Assembly (NCBI RefSeq): GCF_046299575.1
Contig: NZ_JBKBHX010000003.1
Coordinates: 62,001-126,000 of the forward strand
Length of the DNA: 64,000 bases
Source of the DNA: Thermaurantimonas sp046299575
GTDB taxonomy: Bacteria; Bacteroidota; Bacteroidia; Flavobacteriales; Schleiferiaceae
Reading direction: 5' to 3'
Below are positions 43,827 through 52,545 of this stretch, piece by piece. Both the position numbers and the translations under genes were made by a program. The notes below the pieces were generated by a model. That model was not told the origin of the DNA. It searched no databases and was given only the letters and a program-made list of their open reading frames with translations. Position 1 is the stretch's first letter, and each line of letters starts with the position of its first letter.

Positions 43827-44819
43827 TTGGAGGGCTATACAATCGACATCATCGGCTACTACTACGACCTCGGCGGCTTTCAGCCGCCTTGTGAAATTGT
43901 TTTTTCACAGACTCCTGCTGAATTCTCCAGACAACTGGCTGCACTTGCTGCCAAAGATGACGCTAATTCGCTGCATTCTAAGGTTCTCGATGGCTTTCGG
44001 CAAAAAATTCTGGCCCCGCTCAGCAGCTGGCTACAGCGGCATAAACTCGCGTCAGCGTACCATTCTACGTTCAATGCGCATTACCGCACGCGCTTTTTAA
44101 ACCTTAAACACCAACGCGATTCGCTTGTCACTGCCCTTTTGCCTTCGGCCAAAGCAGCCGAAAAAATCCGCAAAATCCCTCATCACGACTTCCTGGCCGC
44201 TACCTTCATTGAGGCTCTCTTTATCGATTTTCTCAAAAATTTTTCAAATGAGCGACCCTTCGAAGGTCAGGCCGGACTTTTTTTAGAGCTCTATCGTCAG
44301 CCCATCGGTTTTTTAAGCTTCTTTACCCCTGAAACAGCCCTTGTATTGCGCTGGCCTGATGCCTTCGAAACAATGGCCGACGGGACACTACACTCGTCTG
44401 TTGGCCCGGCACTGCGCTGGGCTGCCGAGAGGCATTACTTCTACTCAGGCTGGAAGATTCAGCCTGAGTTTTACGAAAACCCAAAACTGGTGAAGCCGGG
44501 CACCGTTCTGGGTGAAAGTAATGTGGAGAAACGGCGTGCCTACATGGAACTGCTGGGCACCAGCCGCTATGCCGAACTACTCGACCTCGAAATCAAAGAC
44601 CAATCCATCGACCGATATGGCAATCTGATAGAGCTGTACCGAACCCGAACCATCGACGAGCTGGCACGTGATCACTTGCAATTCGTAAAAGTGACCTGCC
44701 CCAGCACCGGTCGCAACTATATGCTCTGTGTGCCGCCCACCATAGCCACTGCCCGCGAAGCTGTAGCATGGACCTTCGGCAAACGCCCCGACGACTATAA
44801 TCCCCTGGAGGAGACATAA
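43827..44819 (+). CDS. DUF6745-like protein of unknown function
   Basis: About 330 residues, no signal peptide or membrane helix. The C-terminal ~70 residues carry the family-like ending: IDRYGNLIELY, then VKVTCPSTGRNYMLCVPP and TAREAVAWTFGKRPDDYNPL. This resembles the DUF6745 pattern REAVAWTFG...YxPLxxT. An upstream WAAERHYFYSGWKI stretch corresponds to the conserved helix with HxxxGxxI-like spacing. No catalytic signature is recognised. The start is uncertain: TTG at 43827 is the first start codon and there is no early ATG. With the preceding small gene it forms a compact two-gene unit. Confidence 0.68.
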   Translation: MEGYTIDIIGYYYDLGGFQPPCEIVFSQTPAEFSRQLAALAAKDDANSLHSKVLDGFRQKILAPLSSWLQRHKLASAYHSTFNAHYRTRFLNLKHQRDSLVTALLPSAKAAEKIRKIPHHDFLAATFIEALFIDFLKNFSNERPFEGQAGLFLELYRQPIGFLSFFTPETALVLRWPDAFETMADGTLHSSVGPALRWAAERHYFYSGWKIQPEFYENPKLVKPGTVLGESNVEKRRAYMELLGTSRYAELLDLEIKDQSIDRYGNLIELYRTRTIDELARDHLQFVKVTCPSTGRNYMLCVPPTIATAREAVAWTFGKRPDDYNPLEET

Positions 44820-44841
44820 GTTAAATTATTCAAGGATTTTC

Positions 44842-46092
44842 TTACTCATATCTCAGCGCTTCTACCGGGTCGAGGTTAGCGGCTTTGTTGGCCGGATAAT
44901 AGCCGGCAGCTACCCCGGTAATAAAGCAGAGCACAAAGGCCAGCAGTATCCACTGCCAGGGTGCGATGAACTTGCCGCCGATGAAATAAGCCGTTAGGTT
45001 GCCTATGGCTAGGCCGAGTATTATTCCGGCTAGGCCGCCTAATTGCGTAAGCACCACAGCCTCCGTGAGAAATTGTTGCCGTATAGTGGCCCTGCGGGCA
45101 CCGAGGGCTTTGAGAATGCCGATTTCGCGGGTGCGCTCTGTCACCGATACAAGCATGATGTTGAGCAAGGCGATGGCAGCACCCAGCAGGGTGATCAGTC
45201 CGATACCTGTCGCTGCCAAGGTGACGTAGCGCAGATTGCTGATCAGGATTTGGGCAAAAGAGTCACTTTTTACGATTTCAAAATTGTCAGGCTGGTCGGG
45301 TTTCAGCTTTTTGATGGCGCGCATGGCGGCCGTTACTTCGCCGATGAGAGCATCAAGCGCTTCAGCTGAAGGAGCCATTACATTTACTGAATAGGTTTCA
45401 GAGCGACGCTTGTAAATGGCGCGCGCATTGGTGAGAGGGATGATGACCGTGCGATCGCCTCCGAAGCCTGAAGCCGCTCCTTTAAAAGCCAGCACACCAA
45501 CTACGCGATATCGATTCGGCCCGATGGTAAAAGTTTGATTCAGTGCACTTTCTAATCCGGGGAAGAGCAGTTCCTTTACATCGTGACCAATTACCGCCGA
45601 GTAGCTTCCACGACTTATTTCCTGGTCGGTAAAATAGCGTCCTTCTTCCAGGTCATACCCAGATGTGATTAAATAGTCGCCTTCAGCAGCCCAAATGCCT
45701 ACATTTGGATTGGACTTAATGGAACCGCGTTTTACTTCAGCCACACCGGTTGCCAGATAGGAGATCGAATTAACAACGCCTTTCTCATTTAAAAAAGCTG
45801 CCAACTTGCGTGCCTGTGTCAATGTGATTGGCGGAAAGGTGCGAACAGGCTCGCGCCTGCGACCGATTTGAATAGTGAGTGCTCTGTTTTGTACAGTAAA
45901 GGTAGTGGCACCGAGTCGGCTGAACTGCCCGCTGATGGTCTGCTCAATAGCTGAAGTAGAGGTAAGAATGCCTACCAGTGCCGTGATGCCAAAAGCAATA
46001 ATCAGCAAGGTAATGATGGTGCGAAGCCTTTGGTTAAAGATGTTGCGTATCGACTGCACCAGATTCTCCCGAAAGACGATCCAACGCTCCAA
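44842..46092 (-). CDS. MacB/FtsX-type ABC transporter permease
   Basis: A 416-residue inner-membrane protein. It has an N-terminal helix (about 20-42, TIITLLIIAFGITALVGIL), a large periplasmic MacB-PCD domain (about 45-280) and a C-terminal FtsX domain with three helices carrying SVTERTREIGILKALGARR, the coupling-helix signature. Such permeases power lipoprotein release or efflux by mechanotransmission with an ATPase. No ATPase or membrane fusion gene is adjacent, so the partner must be encoded elsewhere. It follows the GH13 lipoprotein gene by 12 bases and is probably co-transcribed. Confidence 0.9.
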   Translation of the reverse strand: MERWIVFRENLVQSIRNIFNQRLRTIITLLIIAFGITALVGILTSTSAIEQTISGQFSRLGATTFTVQNRALTIQIGRRREPVRTFPPITLTQARKLAAFLNEKGVVNSISYLATGVAEVKRGSIKSNPNVGIWAAEGDYLITSGYDLEEGRYFTDQEISRGSYSAVIGHDVKELLFPGLESALNQTFTIGPNRYRVVGVLAFKGAASGFGGDRTVIIPLTNARAIYKRRSETYSVNVMAPSAEALDALIGEVTAAMRAIKKLKPDQPDNFEIVKSDSFAQILISNLRYVTLAATGIGLITLLGAAIALLNIMLVSVTERTREIGILKALGARRATIRQQFLTEAVVLTQLGGLAGIILGLAIGNLTAYFIGGKFIAPWQWILLAFVLCFITGVAAGYYPANKAANLDPVEALRYE

Positions 46093-46104
46093 AGCTCGAA
46101 GAGA

Positions 46105-47970
46105 TTAAAATTCGATGATTGCACTTTGATAGGGCTCCAGGTGCACTGATACCCGACCTGATTGTCCTTTCACTTCGATGACATAGCCATTGTTACGATT
46201 CAGTATATCCTTACCCGGAAACTTGCCCTGAGCCAGCTGAAGTCGCTTCACCGCCACAGGCGATAGCCTTAAAATCAAGTCCGAACTTTTATCTGAAAAG
46301 TTCACTACAACCAGCAGTCGGTTCAACCCCTTATGGCGAATATAGCTGAAGAGCATATTGTTGTACTCAGACGGGTTTTCTGCGCGGTTATAGAGGTGCA
46401 GGTCGATGTAGTCGCCACCCAATGCCGGATGGCTGCGGGCTATATTGAGCAAAGTTTTGTAGTAGTTGCGAAGGTCTTTTTCGCGCTCTGTAAGTCCTCC
46501 GCCGTCAAACTTGCCACCATTCATCCATCGCTGATGGGAAGGCACTCCCACATAGTCGAAGATGCTTGTGCGCGTTGGCTTGCCAAAGCCGGCATCTTCA
46601 GCCCCCGGTTCGCCCACCTCCTGGCCGAAGTAGATCATGGTAGCACCTTTATCAACCGTTGCAGAAACAACCATTGCCGGCAGGGCTTTGAAAGGATCGC
46701 CTGCAAAGGCCGGACTGGCAATTCGCTGCTCGTCGTGATTCTCCAGAAAGTGCAAGAGCTTGTGCTGAATATCGGCATTTCGCTCTATGATGGCAGGAAG
46801 TTGGTCAGTATTGCCACGTCCTTCTACAATGTGGCGAAGGGTATCGTACATTTCCACTTTGTCGTAGAGATAATCCATTTTGCCCAGATAGATATAATCG
46901 CGGTAAATAGACGGGTTGTAAATCTCAGCCAGTAAAAAGGCATCGGGCTTTTTCATCTTAATGGCCGAATTCATGTAGCTCCAAAATTCCACAGGCACCA
47001 TCTCGGCCATGTCGTAGCGAAAGCCATCGACGCCAAAGTCGATCCAGTACTCAGCAATTTGCCGAAACTTCACCCACGTGTCGGGTACAGTCTTGCCTTT
47101 CCAAAAGTCAAAATGTGCTTTATAGTCCTTATTGCGATAATCAGCCGGAAGTTCGGGGAAGTGCTTCGTACCGTCAGGCGCTATGCCGTAGTTCACTTTT
47201 ACAGTTTCATACCAGTCGTAAAAGTCAGGGCGAGGTGAACGGCTGCCGTTGCCTGTCCACTTGGCCGGAAATTCGTCAAATTTTCCATCTGCCAGCGGAT
47301 GCGGTTCTCCGCCTAATGGGCGATAGCCATCGCGCCATTCAGGCACCTGAAAGGCCTTGCCCGGGATGTAGTAAAAGTTGTTGTTCACATGAAATTCGAC
47401 CGAAGCGTCGTCGTCTTCACCTAAGTCTTTCACACCTGCAGGTCGGCTAATGCTGTTGTACCGACGAGCCACATGGTTGGGCACAAGGTCGATAATCACC
47501 TTGAGCCCAAGGCTGTGCGTACGGTCGATCAAGGCTTTGAATTCCTGAAGTCGCTGGGTCACGTCTACGGCCAGGTCTGGGTTTACGTTGTAATAATCCT
47601 TTACGGCATACGGACTGCCGGCGCGACCTTTTACGACGTCGGGATCGTCAAGGCTGATACCATACTGTGTGTAGTCGCCCACCAAAGCATGATGGGGCAC
47701 CCCAGTGTACCAAATGTGTGTAGCCCCAAGATCTTTGAGCTCCATCAGCGCTTCAGTCGTAATGTCGTTAAACTTACCTACGCCATTTTCTTCCTTTGTT
47801 CCCCAGGGTTTGTTGGTGGTCACCTTATTGCCAAAAAGACGTGTCATCATTTGGTAAACCACCGGTTTTTGTTCAAAAGCTGATGATTCGCTCATCTCAT
47901 TTGATTTTTCTGAAGTAGTACACCCATGCCAAAGTATTGCACCTGTCAGTAGGCTGAAAATTCTTTTCAT
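46105..47970 (-). CDS. GH13 alpha-amylase family lipoprotein
   Basis: A 621-residue glycoside hydrolase with a lipoprotein signal (MKRIFSLLTGAILWHGC, Cys17). GH13 regions are all visible: region I DLVPNHV, region II GFRYDMAEMVP (nucleophile Asp), region III FLLAEIY (acid/base Glu), region IV LENHDEQR (transition-state Asp). A C-terminal beta-sandwich domain ends the protein. It is expected to act on alpha-1,4-glucans or related sugars at the outer-membrane surface or periplasm; the substrate is not defined. The ATG at 47970 is preferred to an in-frame ATG at 48015 because it starts the lipoprotein signal. Confidence 0.9.
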   Translation of the reverse strand: MKRIFSLLTGAILWHGCTTSEKSNEMSESSAFEQKPVVYQMMTRLFGNKVTTNKPWGTKEENGVGKFNDITTEALMELKDLGATHIWYTGVPHHALVGDYTQYGISLDDPDVVKGRAGSPYAVKDYYNVNPDLAVDVTQRLQEFKALIDRTHSLGLKVIIDLVPNHVARRYNSISRPAGVKDLGEDDDASVEFHVNNNFYYIPGKAFQVPEWRDGYRPLGGEPHPLADGKFDEFPAKWTGNGSRSPRPDFYDWYETVKVNYGIAPDGTKHFPELPADYRNKDYKAHFDFWKGKTVPDTWVKFRQIAEYWIDFGVDGFRYDMAEMVPVEFWSYMNSAIKMKKPDAFLLAEIYNPSIYRDYIYLGKMDYLYDKVEMYDTLRHIVEGRGNTDQLPAIIERNADIQHKLLHFLENHDEQRIASPAFAGDPFKALPAMVVSATVDKGATMIYFGQEVGEPGAEDAGFGKPTRTSIFDYVGVPSHQRWMNGGKFDGGGLTEREKDLRNYYKTLLNIARSHPALGGDYIDLHLYNRAENPSEYNNMLFSYIRHKGLNRLLVVVNFSDKSSDLILRLSPVAVKRLQLAQGKFPGKDILNRNNGYVIEVKGQSGRVSVHLEPYQSAIIEF

Positions 47971-48131
47971 GGCACCGCCTGATAATTTGCTACGAAGTAA
48001 GGATATTTTGCCCATCTGTTAAAAAAGATATTGGGATGATTTTTTTCAAAATCAGACGAGAAAAAAATATTAAAACTTCTTACAAAAACTGACGAACCGT
48101 AAAATAAGACAGAGGCCGGGCGATGGACGTG

Positions 48132-48139
48132 TATCTTTG
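48132..48139 (+). promoter_or_regulatory. TAnnTTTG promoter element for the purL operon
   Basis: TATCTTTG lies 30 bases before the purL ATG at 48170. It contains the upstream in-frame TTG (48137), which is therefore not the start. Confidence 0.65.
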
Positions 48140-48169
48140 TGCCTTGAACTGGAAAAATCCCATTCGTAC

Positions 48170-50407
48170 ATGAATACCGCACTGTATCCGCCGGTAAATC
48201 TAGCCACAGCCAGGGAGCTCGGCCTGCTGGAAGAGGAATTTGAACGAATTAAAGAACTTTTGGGTCGCGAGCCAAACTTCACTGAGCTGTGTGCTTACTC
48301 AGGCATGTGGTCAGAGCACTGCTCGTATAAAAATTCGATCATATGGCTCAAAACGCTGCCCAAAGACGGTCCTCATATGCTGGTGAAGGCCGGTGAAGAA
48401 AATGCCGGACTGGTGGATATAGGCGATGGTTATGGATGTGCCTTCAAAATTGAATCACACAACCACCCCTCAGCGCTGGAGCCCTATCAAGGGGCTGCCA
48501 CCGGAGTTGGCGGAATTAACCGCGACATCTTTACTATGGGAGCACGCCCGATTGCACTGCTAAATAGTTTGCGCTTTGGCGACCCTGCTCTTGAACGCAC
48601 CAAATGGCTGGTCAAGGGCGTAGTAAAAGGTATTGGAGATTACGGAAATGCTTTTGGGATACCCACTGTGGGAGGCGAAACGTATTTTGATAAGTGTTAC
48701 AATCAAAATCCACTCGTGAATGCCTTTTCGGCCGGAATTGTTCGCACTGACCGCATCATTCGGGCCAAAGCCGAGGGAGTGGGTAACCCGGTCTTTATCG
48801 TAGGTTCAAGTACCGGCAAGGACGGAATCCACGGTGCTTCATTTGCTTCAAAAGACCTCACAGAAGATTCGGCTGACGATATACCTGCCGTACAGGTGGG
48901 CGACCCTTTCATGGAAAAACTGCTGCTCGAAGCCACAATGGAATTGGCCGAAACCGATTACGTAGTGGGCATGCAGGATATGGGTGCAGCAGGCATTATC
49001 TGTTCCACTTCAGAGATGAGTGCCGCTGGTAAACACGGCATGAAAATTCACCTGGACCGCGTGCCGCTGCGGCAGAAAAACATGGAGCCGTGGGAAATCC
49101 TGCTTTCAGAGAGCCAGGAACGCATGCTTGTAGTGGTAAAAAAGGGCTACGAAGAGCAAGTTAAAGCCATCTATGACAAATGGGACATACATTGTGAACA
49201 AATCGGCGAAGTGATTTCGGGTGACAGACTGTACTTCTACTGGCATGGGGAGCTGGTAGCCGACTTGCCGGCCAGTTCGCTGGTGCTCGGTGGCGGTGCG
49301 CCGGTGTACTATCGCGAGTTTCGCCAGGCTGCCTATTACAGCGAATTGCAAAATTTCGACATCCACCAAGTACCCGAACCTGCAGACCTAAAAGAAGTGG
49401 CCAAAAAGATACTCGCTCTGCCCAATGTGGCAAGCAAACGCTTTATCTACGAGCAATACGACTCAATGGTCGGCACGGTAAACATGAGCACTAATCGCCC
49501 CACCGATGCTGCTATAGTTAACTTGAAAGGCACGCCCAAGGCGCTAGCCATGACGGTTGACTGCAATCCGCGCTTTGTATGGGCCGATCCTTATGTAGGC
49601 ACCATGATGGCCGTGAGCGAAGCCGCGCGCAATATCGTGGTATCTGGCGGGCAACCTTCAGCCGTAACCAACTGTTTGAACTTTGGCAATCCGTACAATC
49701 CGGAGGTCTATTGGCAGTTTGTAGAAGCAATCAAGGGTATGGGCAAGGCGTGCGAAGCGTTTAAAACACCTGTAACGGGAGGAAATGTGAGCTTTTATAA
49801 CCAAACTGTAACCAAAGAAGGTGTAGAGCCAGTATTTCCTACCCCTACGATTGGTATGATCGGCATCGTAGAAAACAAAAATTATATCACTTCGATTCCT
49901 TTTAAGCAAAAAGGTGATTTGATCTACCTGATCGGTACGGTGCGCGAAGACATCAATCAGTCGCAGTATCTGGTGCACATACACGGCATCGAAAAATCTC
50001 CTGTGCCCCTGTTTAGCCTCGAAGAAGAATTTGCTCTACAAGAGCAACTAAAAATGACCATTCGCCAAGGGCTGATTCAGAGCGCACACGACATTTCAGA
50101 AGGTGGTCTTTGGGTGTGCTTAATGGAAAAGGCTTTGACCAGCGGATTAGGCTTTGACATCACTTTACCTGCTGAAATTCGGAAAGATGCTTACCTCTTT
50201 GGCGAAGGTCCCTCTCGCGTAGTAGTAACTGTAAAGCAACAAGACGAAACTGCCTTTATCGACTCCATGATGCTCAATGGCGTAGATTTTGATTTGCTCG
50301 GCCATGTGACCAAAGGCAGCATCCGCATCGACGACGAAGACTGGGGACATGTGGACGACTACCGCAAACTATATGAAGATTCCCTTACTGATACCATACT
50401 TTCGTAA
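48170..50407 (+). CDS. purL: Phosphoribosylformylglycinamidine synthase subunit PurL (small type)
   Basis: A 745-residue small-type PurL, the ATP-dependent synthetase subunit that converts FGAR to FGAM. It has the FGAM synthase-like signatures YSGMWSEHCSYKNS, ESHNHPSALEPYQGAATGVGGI, a conserved GGETYFD loop and the second-half counterpart VSGGQPSAVTNCLNFGNP. It lacks the glutaminase domain of the ~1300-residue enzyme, so it needs PurQ and PurS. PurS is at 29609. First gene of a dense plus-strand operon running to 53607. Confidence 0.95.
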   Translation: MNTALYPPVNLATARELGLLEEEFERIKELLGREPNFTELCAYSGMWSEHCSYKNSIIWLKTLPKDGPHMLVKAGEENAGLVDIGDGYGCAFKIESHNHPSALEPYQGAATGVGGINRDIFTMGARPIALLNSLRFGDPALERTKWLVKGVVKGIGDYGNAFGIPTVGGETYFDKCYNQNPLVNAFSAGIVRTDRIIRAKAEGVGNPVFIVGSSTGKDGIHGASFASKDLTEDSADDIPAVQVGDPFMEKLLLEATMELAETDYVVGMQDMGAAGIICSTSEMSAAGKHGMKIHLDRVPLRQKNMEPWEILLSESQERMLVVVKKGYEEQVKAIYDKWDIHCEQIGEVISGDRLYFYWHGELVADLPASSLVLGGGAPVYYREFRQAAYYSELQNFDIHQVPEPADLKEVAKKILALPNVASKRFIYEQYDSMVGTVNMSTNRPTDAAIVNLKGTPKALAMTVDCNPRFVWADPYVGTMMAVSEAARNIVVSGGQPSAVTNCLNFGNPYNPEVYWQFVEAIKGMGKACEAFKTPVTGGNVSFYNQTVTKEGVEPVFPTPTIGMIGIVENKNYITSIPFKQKGDLIYLIGTVREDINQSQYLVHIHGIEKSPVPLFSLEEEFALQEQLKMTIRQGLIQSAHDISEGGLWVCLMEKALTSGLGFDITLPAEIRKDAYLFGEGPSRVVVTVKQQDETAFIDSMMLNGVDFDLLGHVTKGSIRIDDEDWGHVDDYRKLYEDSLTDTILS

Positions 50408-50822
50408 TGCGTTGACTGTGCTCGCACTACTTATTGTGCAACTCGGACACAGCCAAAAGATATTGACCTGGTTTACACTGGGTACCACCCTCAGTGGCGA
50501 AGACCCGGCTAGACCAGGCTTTTACCAGCCCATCTTTTCTCCTGAATTGGAAAAATACAACGGTCAGGAGGTGATTTTGACAGGCTACGTGATACCAGTG
50601 GACTTTTCAAACAACACATATGCGCTGTCGAAAACCCCCTTTGCCAATTGCTTTTTCTGCGGAAAAGCAGGAATTGAAACGGTAGTAGGCCTGAGGTTTA
50701 AAAACCGACAGAGCAAGTTTTTGGTCGATCAATTCATTGTCGTAAAAGGCATCTTAAGGCTCAATAAGCACCCAAACGGTGATTTCATTTACTATTTAGA
50801 AAATGCAGAGTTGCATGGTTAA
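50373..50822 (+). CDS. DUF3299-like secreted protein with CFFCG motif, first paralogue
   Basis: A 149-residue protein with a signal peptide (about 1-25, ending in LGHSQ). A compact domain follows: NGQEVILTGYVIPVDF, then ALSKTPFANCFFCGKAGIET and FIVVKGILRLN. The GYVIPxD motif and domain size recall DUF3299, and the NCFFCG pair of cysteines suggests a metal or heme site or a disulfide (inference). It is homologous to the next gene. The ATG at 50373 overlaps the end of purL by 35 bases. The longer form from 50349 would add nine residues before the signal peptide. Confidence 0.72.
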   Translation: MKIPLLIPYFRNALTVLALLIVQLGHSQKILTWFTLGTTLSGEDPARPGFYQPIFSPELEKYNGQEVILTGYVIPVDFSNNTYALSKTPFANCFFCGKAGIETVVGLRFKNRQSKFLVDQFIVVKGILRLNKHPNGDFIYYLENAELHG

Positions 50823-51294
50823 AAATTTTCTCTTTCCTAGAATGAGTGCTTTTCTGTTCATTTTAACTTGTGGTCTAACAGCACCGCATAGCACAATTGC
50901 ACAAAATCAAGATATAATAAAAATCACTTGGAAAACCCTTCAAGATGTAAAATTTACAGAGAAGTATTACAAAGAAGCCGAAGCGTGGTTTCTCTTCCCC
51001 AACTTTGGGCAATCGCTCAAGCAACTCAATGGTAAAACGGTAGAAATCAAGGGGTATGTGATACCTATTGATGCCGAAAACGGGATGTATGCTCTCTCGG
51101 CCTTTCCTTTCAGCTCGTGTTACTTCTGTGGTGGAGCTGGTCCGGAGTCCGTATTGTCACTAAAGCTGAAAAAAGGCCATCGGCGCTACAAAACAGATGA
51201 GGTGCTCACCTTCAGAGGCACTTTTCAGCTCAACGACAAAGACATCAACGACTTTAATTACATCCTCCGAAATGCAGAGGAGGTAAAACAGTAA
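50815..51294 (+). CDS. DUF3299-like secreted protein with CYFCG motif, second paralogue
   Basis: About 159 residues, with a signal peptide ending near STIAQ. The domain parallels the previous gene: NGKTVEIKGYVIPIDA, then ALSAFPFSSCYFCGGAGPES and VLTFRGTFQLN. Both copies keep the two cysteines, Phe/Tyr between them and the Gly-x-Ala-Gly after them, so the motif is probably functional. Starts at 50803, 50815 or 50842 are possible; 50815 overlaps the upstream stop by 8 bases. It is placed between purL and the methyltransferase gene. Confidence 0.72.
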   Translation: MVKNFLFPRMSAFLFILTCGLTAPHSTIAQNQDIIKITWKTLQDVKFTEKYYKEAEAWFLFPNFGQSLKQLNGKTVEIKGYVIPIDAENGMYALSAFPFSSCYFCGGAGPESVLSLKLKKGHRRYKTDEVLTFRGTFQLNDKDINDFNYILRNAEEVKQ

Positions 51295-51300
51295 AATCCA

Positions 51301-52545
51301 TTGGCAGCGAGTAATAAAAGCACTTTAGCTACTCCTGAGAGGCTGTATCCCAATCTGGTCGGAGGAGTCATTGAGGCCTTGGAGACCATTTTCGGTATGG
51401 ATGTGTATGCTGACAAGGCGATAGAGCGCCTTTTTAAAGCTAATCGAAAATGGGGCGCCAGAGACAGAGCCTTTGTAGCTGAAAGTGTGTATGAAATCGT
51501 ACGACACTGGCGACTGCTCTGGTATCTGCTGGGCGAAAACCCATCGCTCAAGCGCAAAAAGCTCTACAAAATCTTCGCACTTTACCGATTGTTCTCAGGT
51601 AAATGGCTTCCAGGCGATGACCCCAAATGGTCTGATATTGCTTCGGAATGGCCATTGATACAAAAAAGGTTAGATCAGATAAATGACCCCAACATTCGGG
51701 AGTCATTCCCAGACTGGCTGGCTGAGTTAATCTCACCCAATAAAGAATGGACCACCCTTGCGCATACTTTAAATCAACCCGCCGGCTTACACCTGCGCGT
51801 AAATACACTACTCACTACCCGCGAAGCTGTCATAGAGCGATTGAAGGCTGAGGGAGTAGAAGCTACTCTCCTGCCCTACAGCGATGTAGGCTTACAATTG
51901 AGTGAGCGCGTAAACGTGTTTAGGCTGGAGAGCTTTCACGAAGGGCTGTATGAGGTACAAGACGGAGGTTCACAACTCATAGCGCCCTTTTTAAACCCTA
52001 AACCGGGCGAGCGCGTGATCGATGCCTGTGCCGGTGCAGGAGGCAAGTCGCTGCATATGGCTGCCCTAATGCGCAACAAGGGACAAATCATCGCTATGGA
52101 CGTAGAAGAACACAAACTCAGCGAACTGCGCCGTAGAGCAGCGCGCAATCGTGTGGACAACATCGAAACCCGACCCATAGAAGGCAGTAAAACCATCAAA
52201 CGACTGCACCATAGCGCCGATAAGCTGCTGCTCGATGTACCCTGTACCGGAACCGGTGTGATTCGCAGAAATCCGGATACAAAGTGGAAGTTGAGAGACG
52301 AATACTTTCAACGTGTACTTAGCATACAGCGCGAAATACTCGACACCTACACCGATATGCTCAAGCCCGGCGGAACCCTCGTATATGCGACCTGTTCGCT
52401 CATTGACGACGAAAACCGCCGACAAGTAGAAGCCTTCCTGGAGCGAAAGAAAGGCGAATACACCTTGATCACTGACAAGCAAATACTGCCCACCGAACTC
52501 GACGCTGACGGATTTTACATGGCATTACTTCAGAAAAATGGCTGA
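51301..52545 (+). CDS. RsmB/NOP family RNA (cytosine-C5) methyltransferase
   Basis: A 414-residue protein with an N-terminal NusB-like helical domain (RLYPNLVGGVIEALETIFG, RDRAFVAESVYEIVRHW) and a C-terminal SAM-dependent methyltransferase. The SAM motif is VIDACAGAGGKSLHMAAL. The two catalytic cysteines of m5C enzymes are in LLDVPCTGTGVIRRNPD and VYATCSLIDDEN. It resembles RsmB-like 16S rRNA methyltransferases, but the exact site is not assignable. It begins with TTG, six bases after the upstream stop; an in-frame TAA just before excludes an earlier start. Confidence 0.88.
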   Translation: MAASNKSTLATPERLYPNLVGGVIEALETIFGMDVYADKAIERLFKANRKWGARDRAFVAESVYEIVRHWRLLWYLLGENPSLKRKKLYKIFALYRLFSGKWLPGDDPKWSDIASEWPLIQKRLDQINDPNIRESFPDWLAELISPNKEWTTLAHTLNQPAGLHLRVNTLLTTREAVIERLKAEGVEATLLPYSDVGLQLSERVNVFRLESFHEGLYEVQDGGSQLIAPFLNPKPGERVIDACAGAGGKSLHMAALMRNKGQIIAMDVEEHKLSELRRRAARNRVDNIETRPIEGSKTIKRLHHSADKLLLDVPCTGTGVIRRNPDTKWKLRDEYFQRVLSIQREILDTYTDMLKPGGTLVYATCSLIDDENRRQVEAFLERKKGEYTLITDKQILPTELDADGFYMALLQKNG

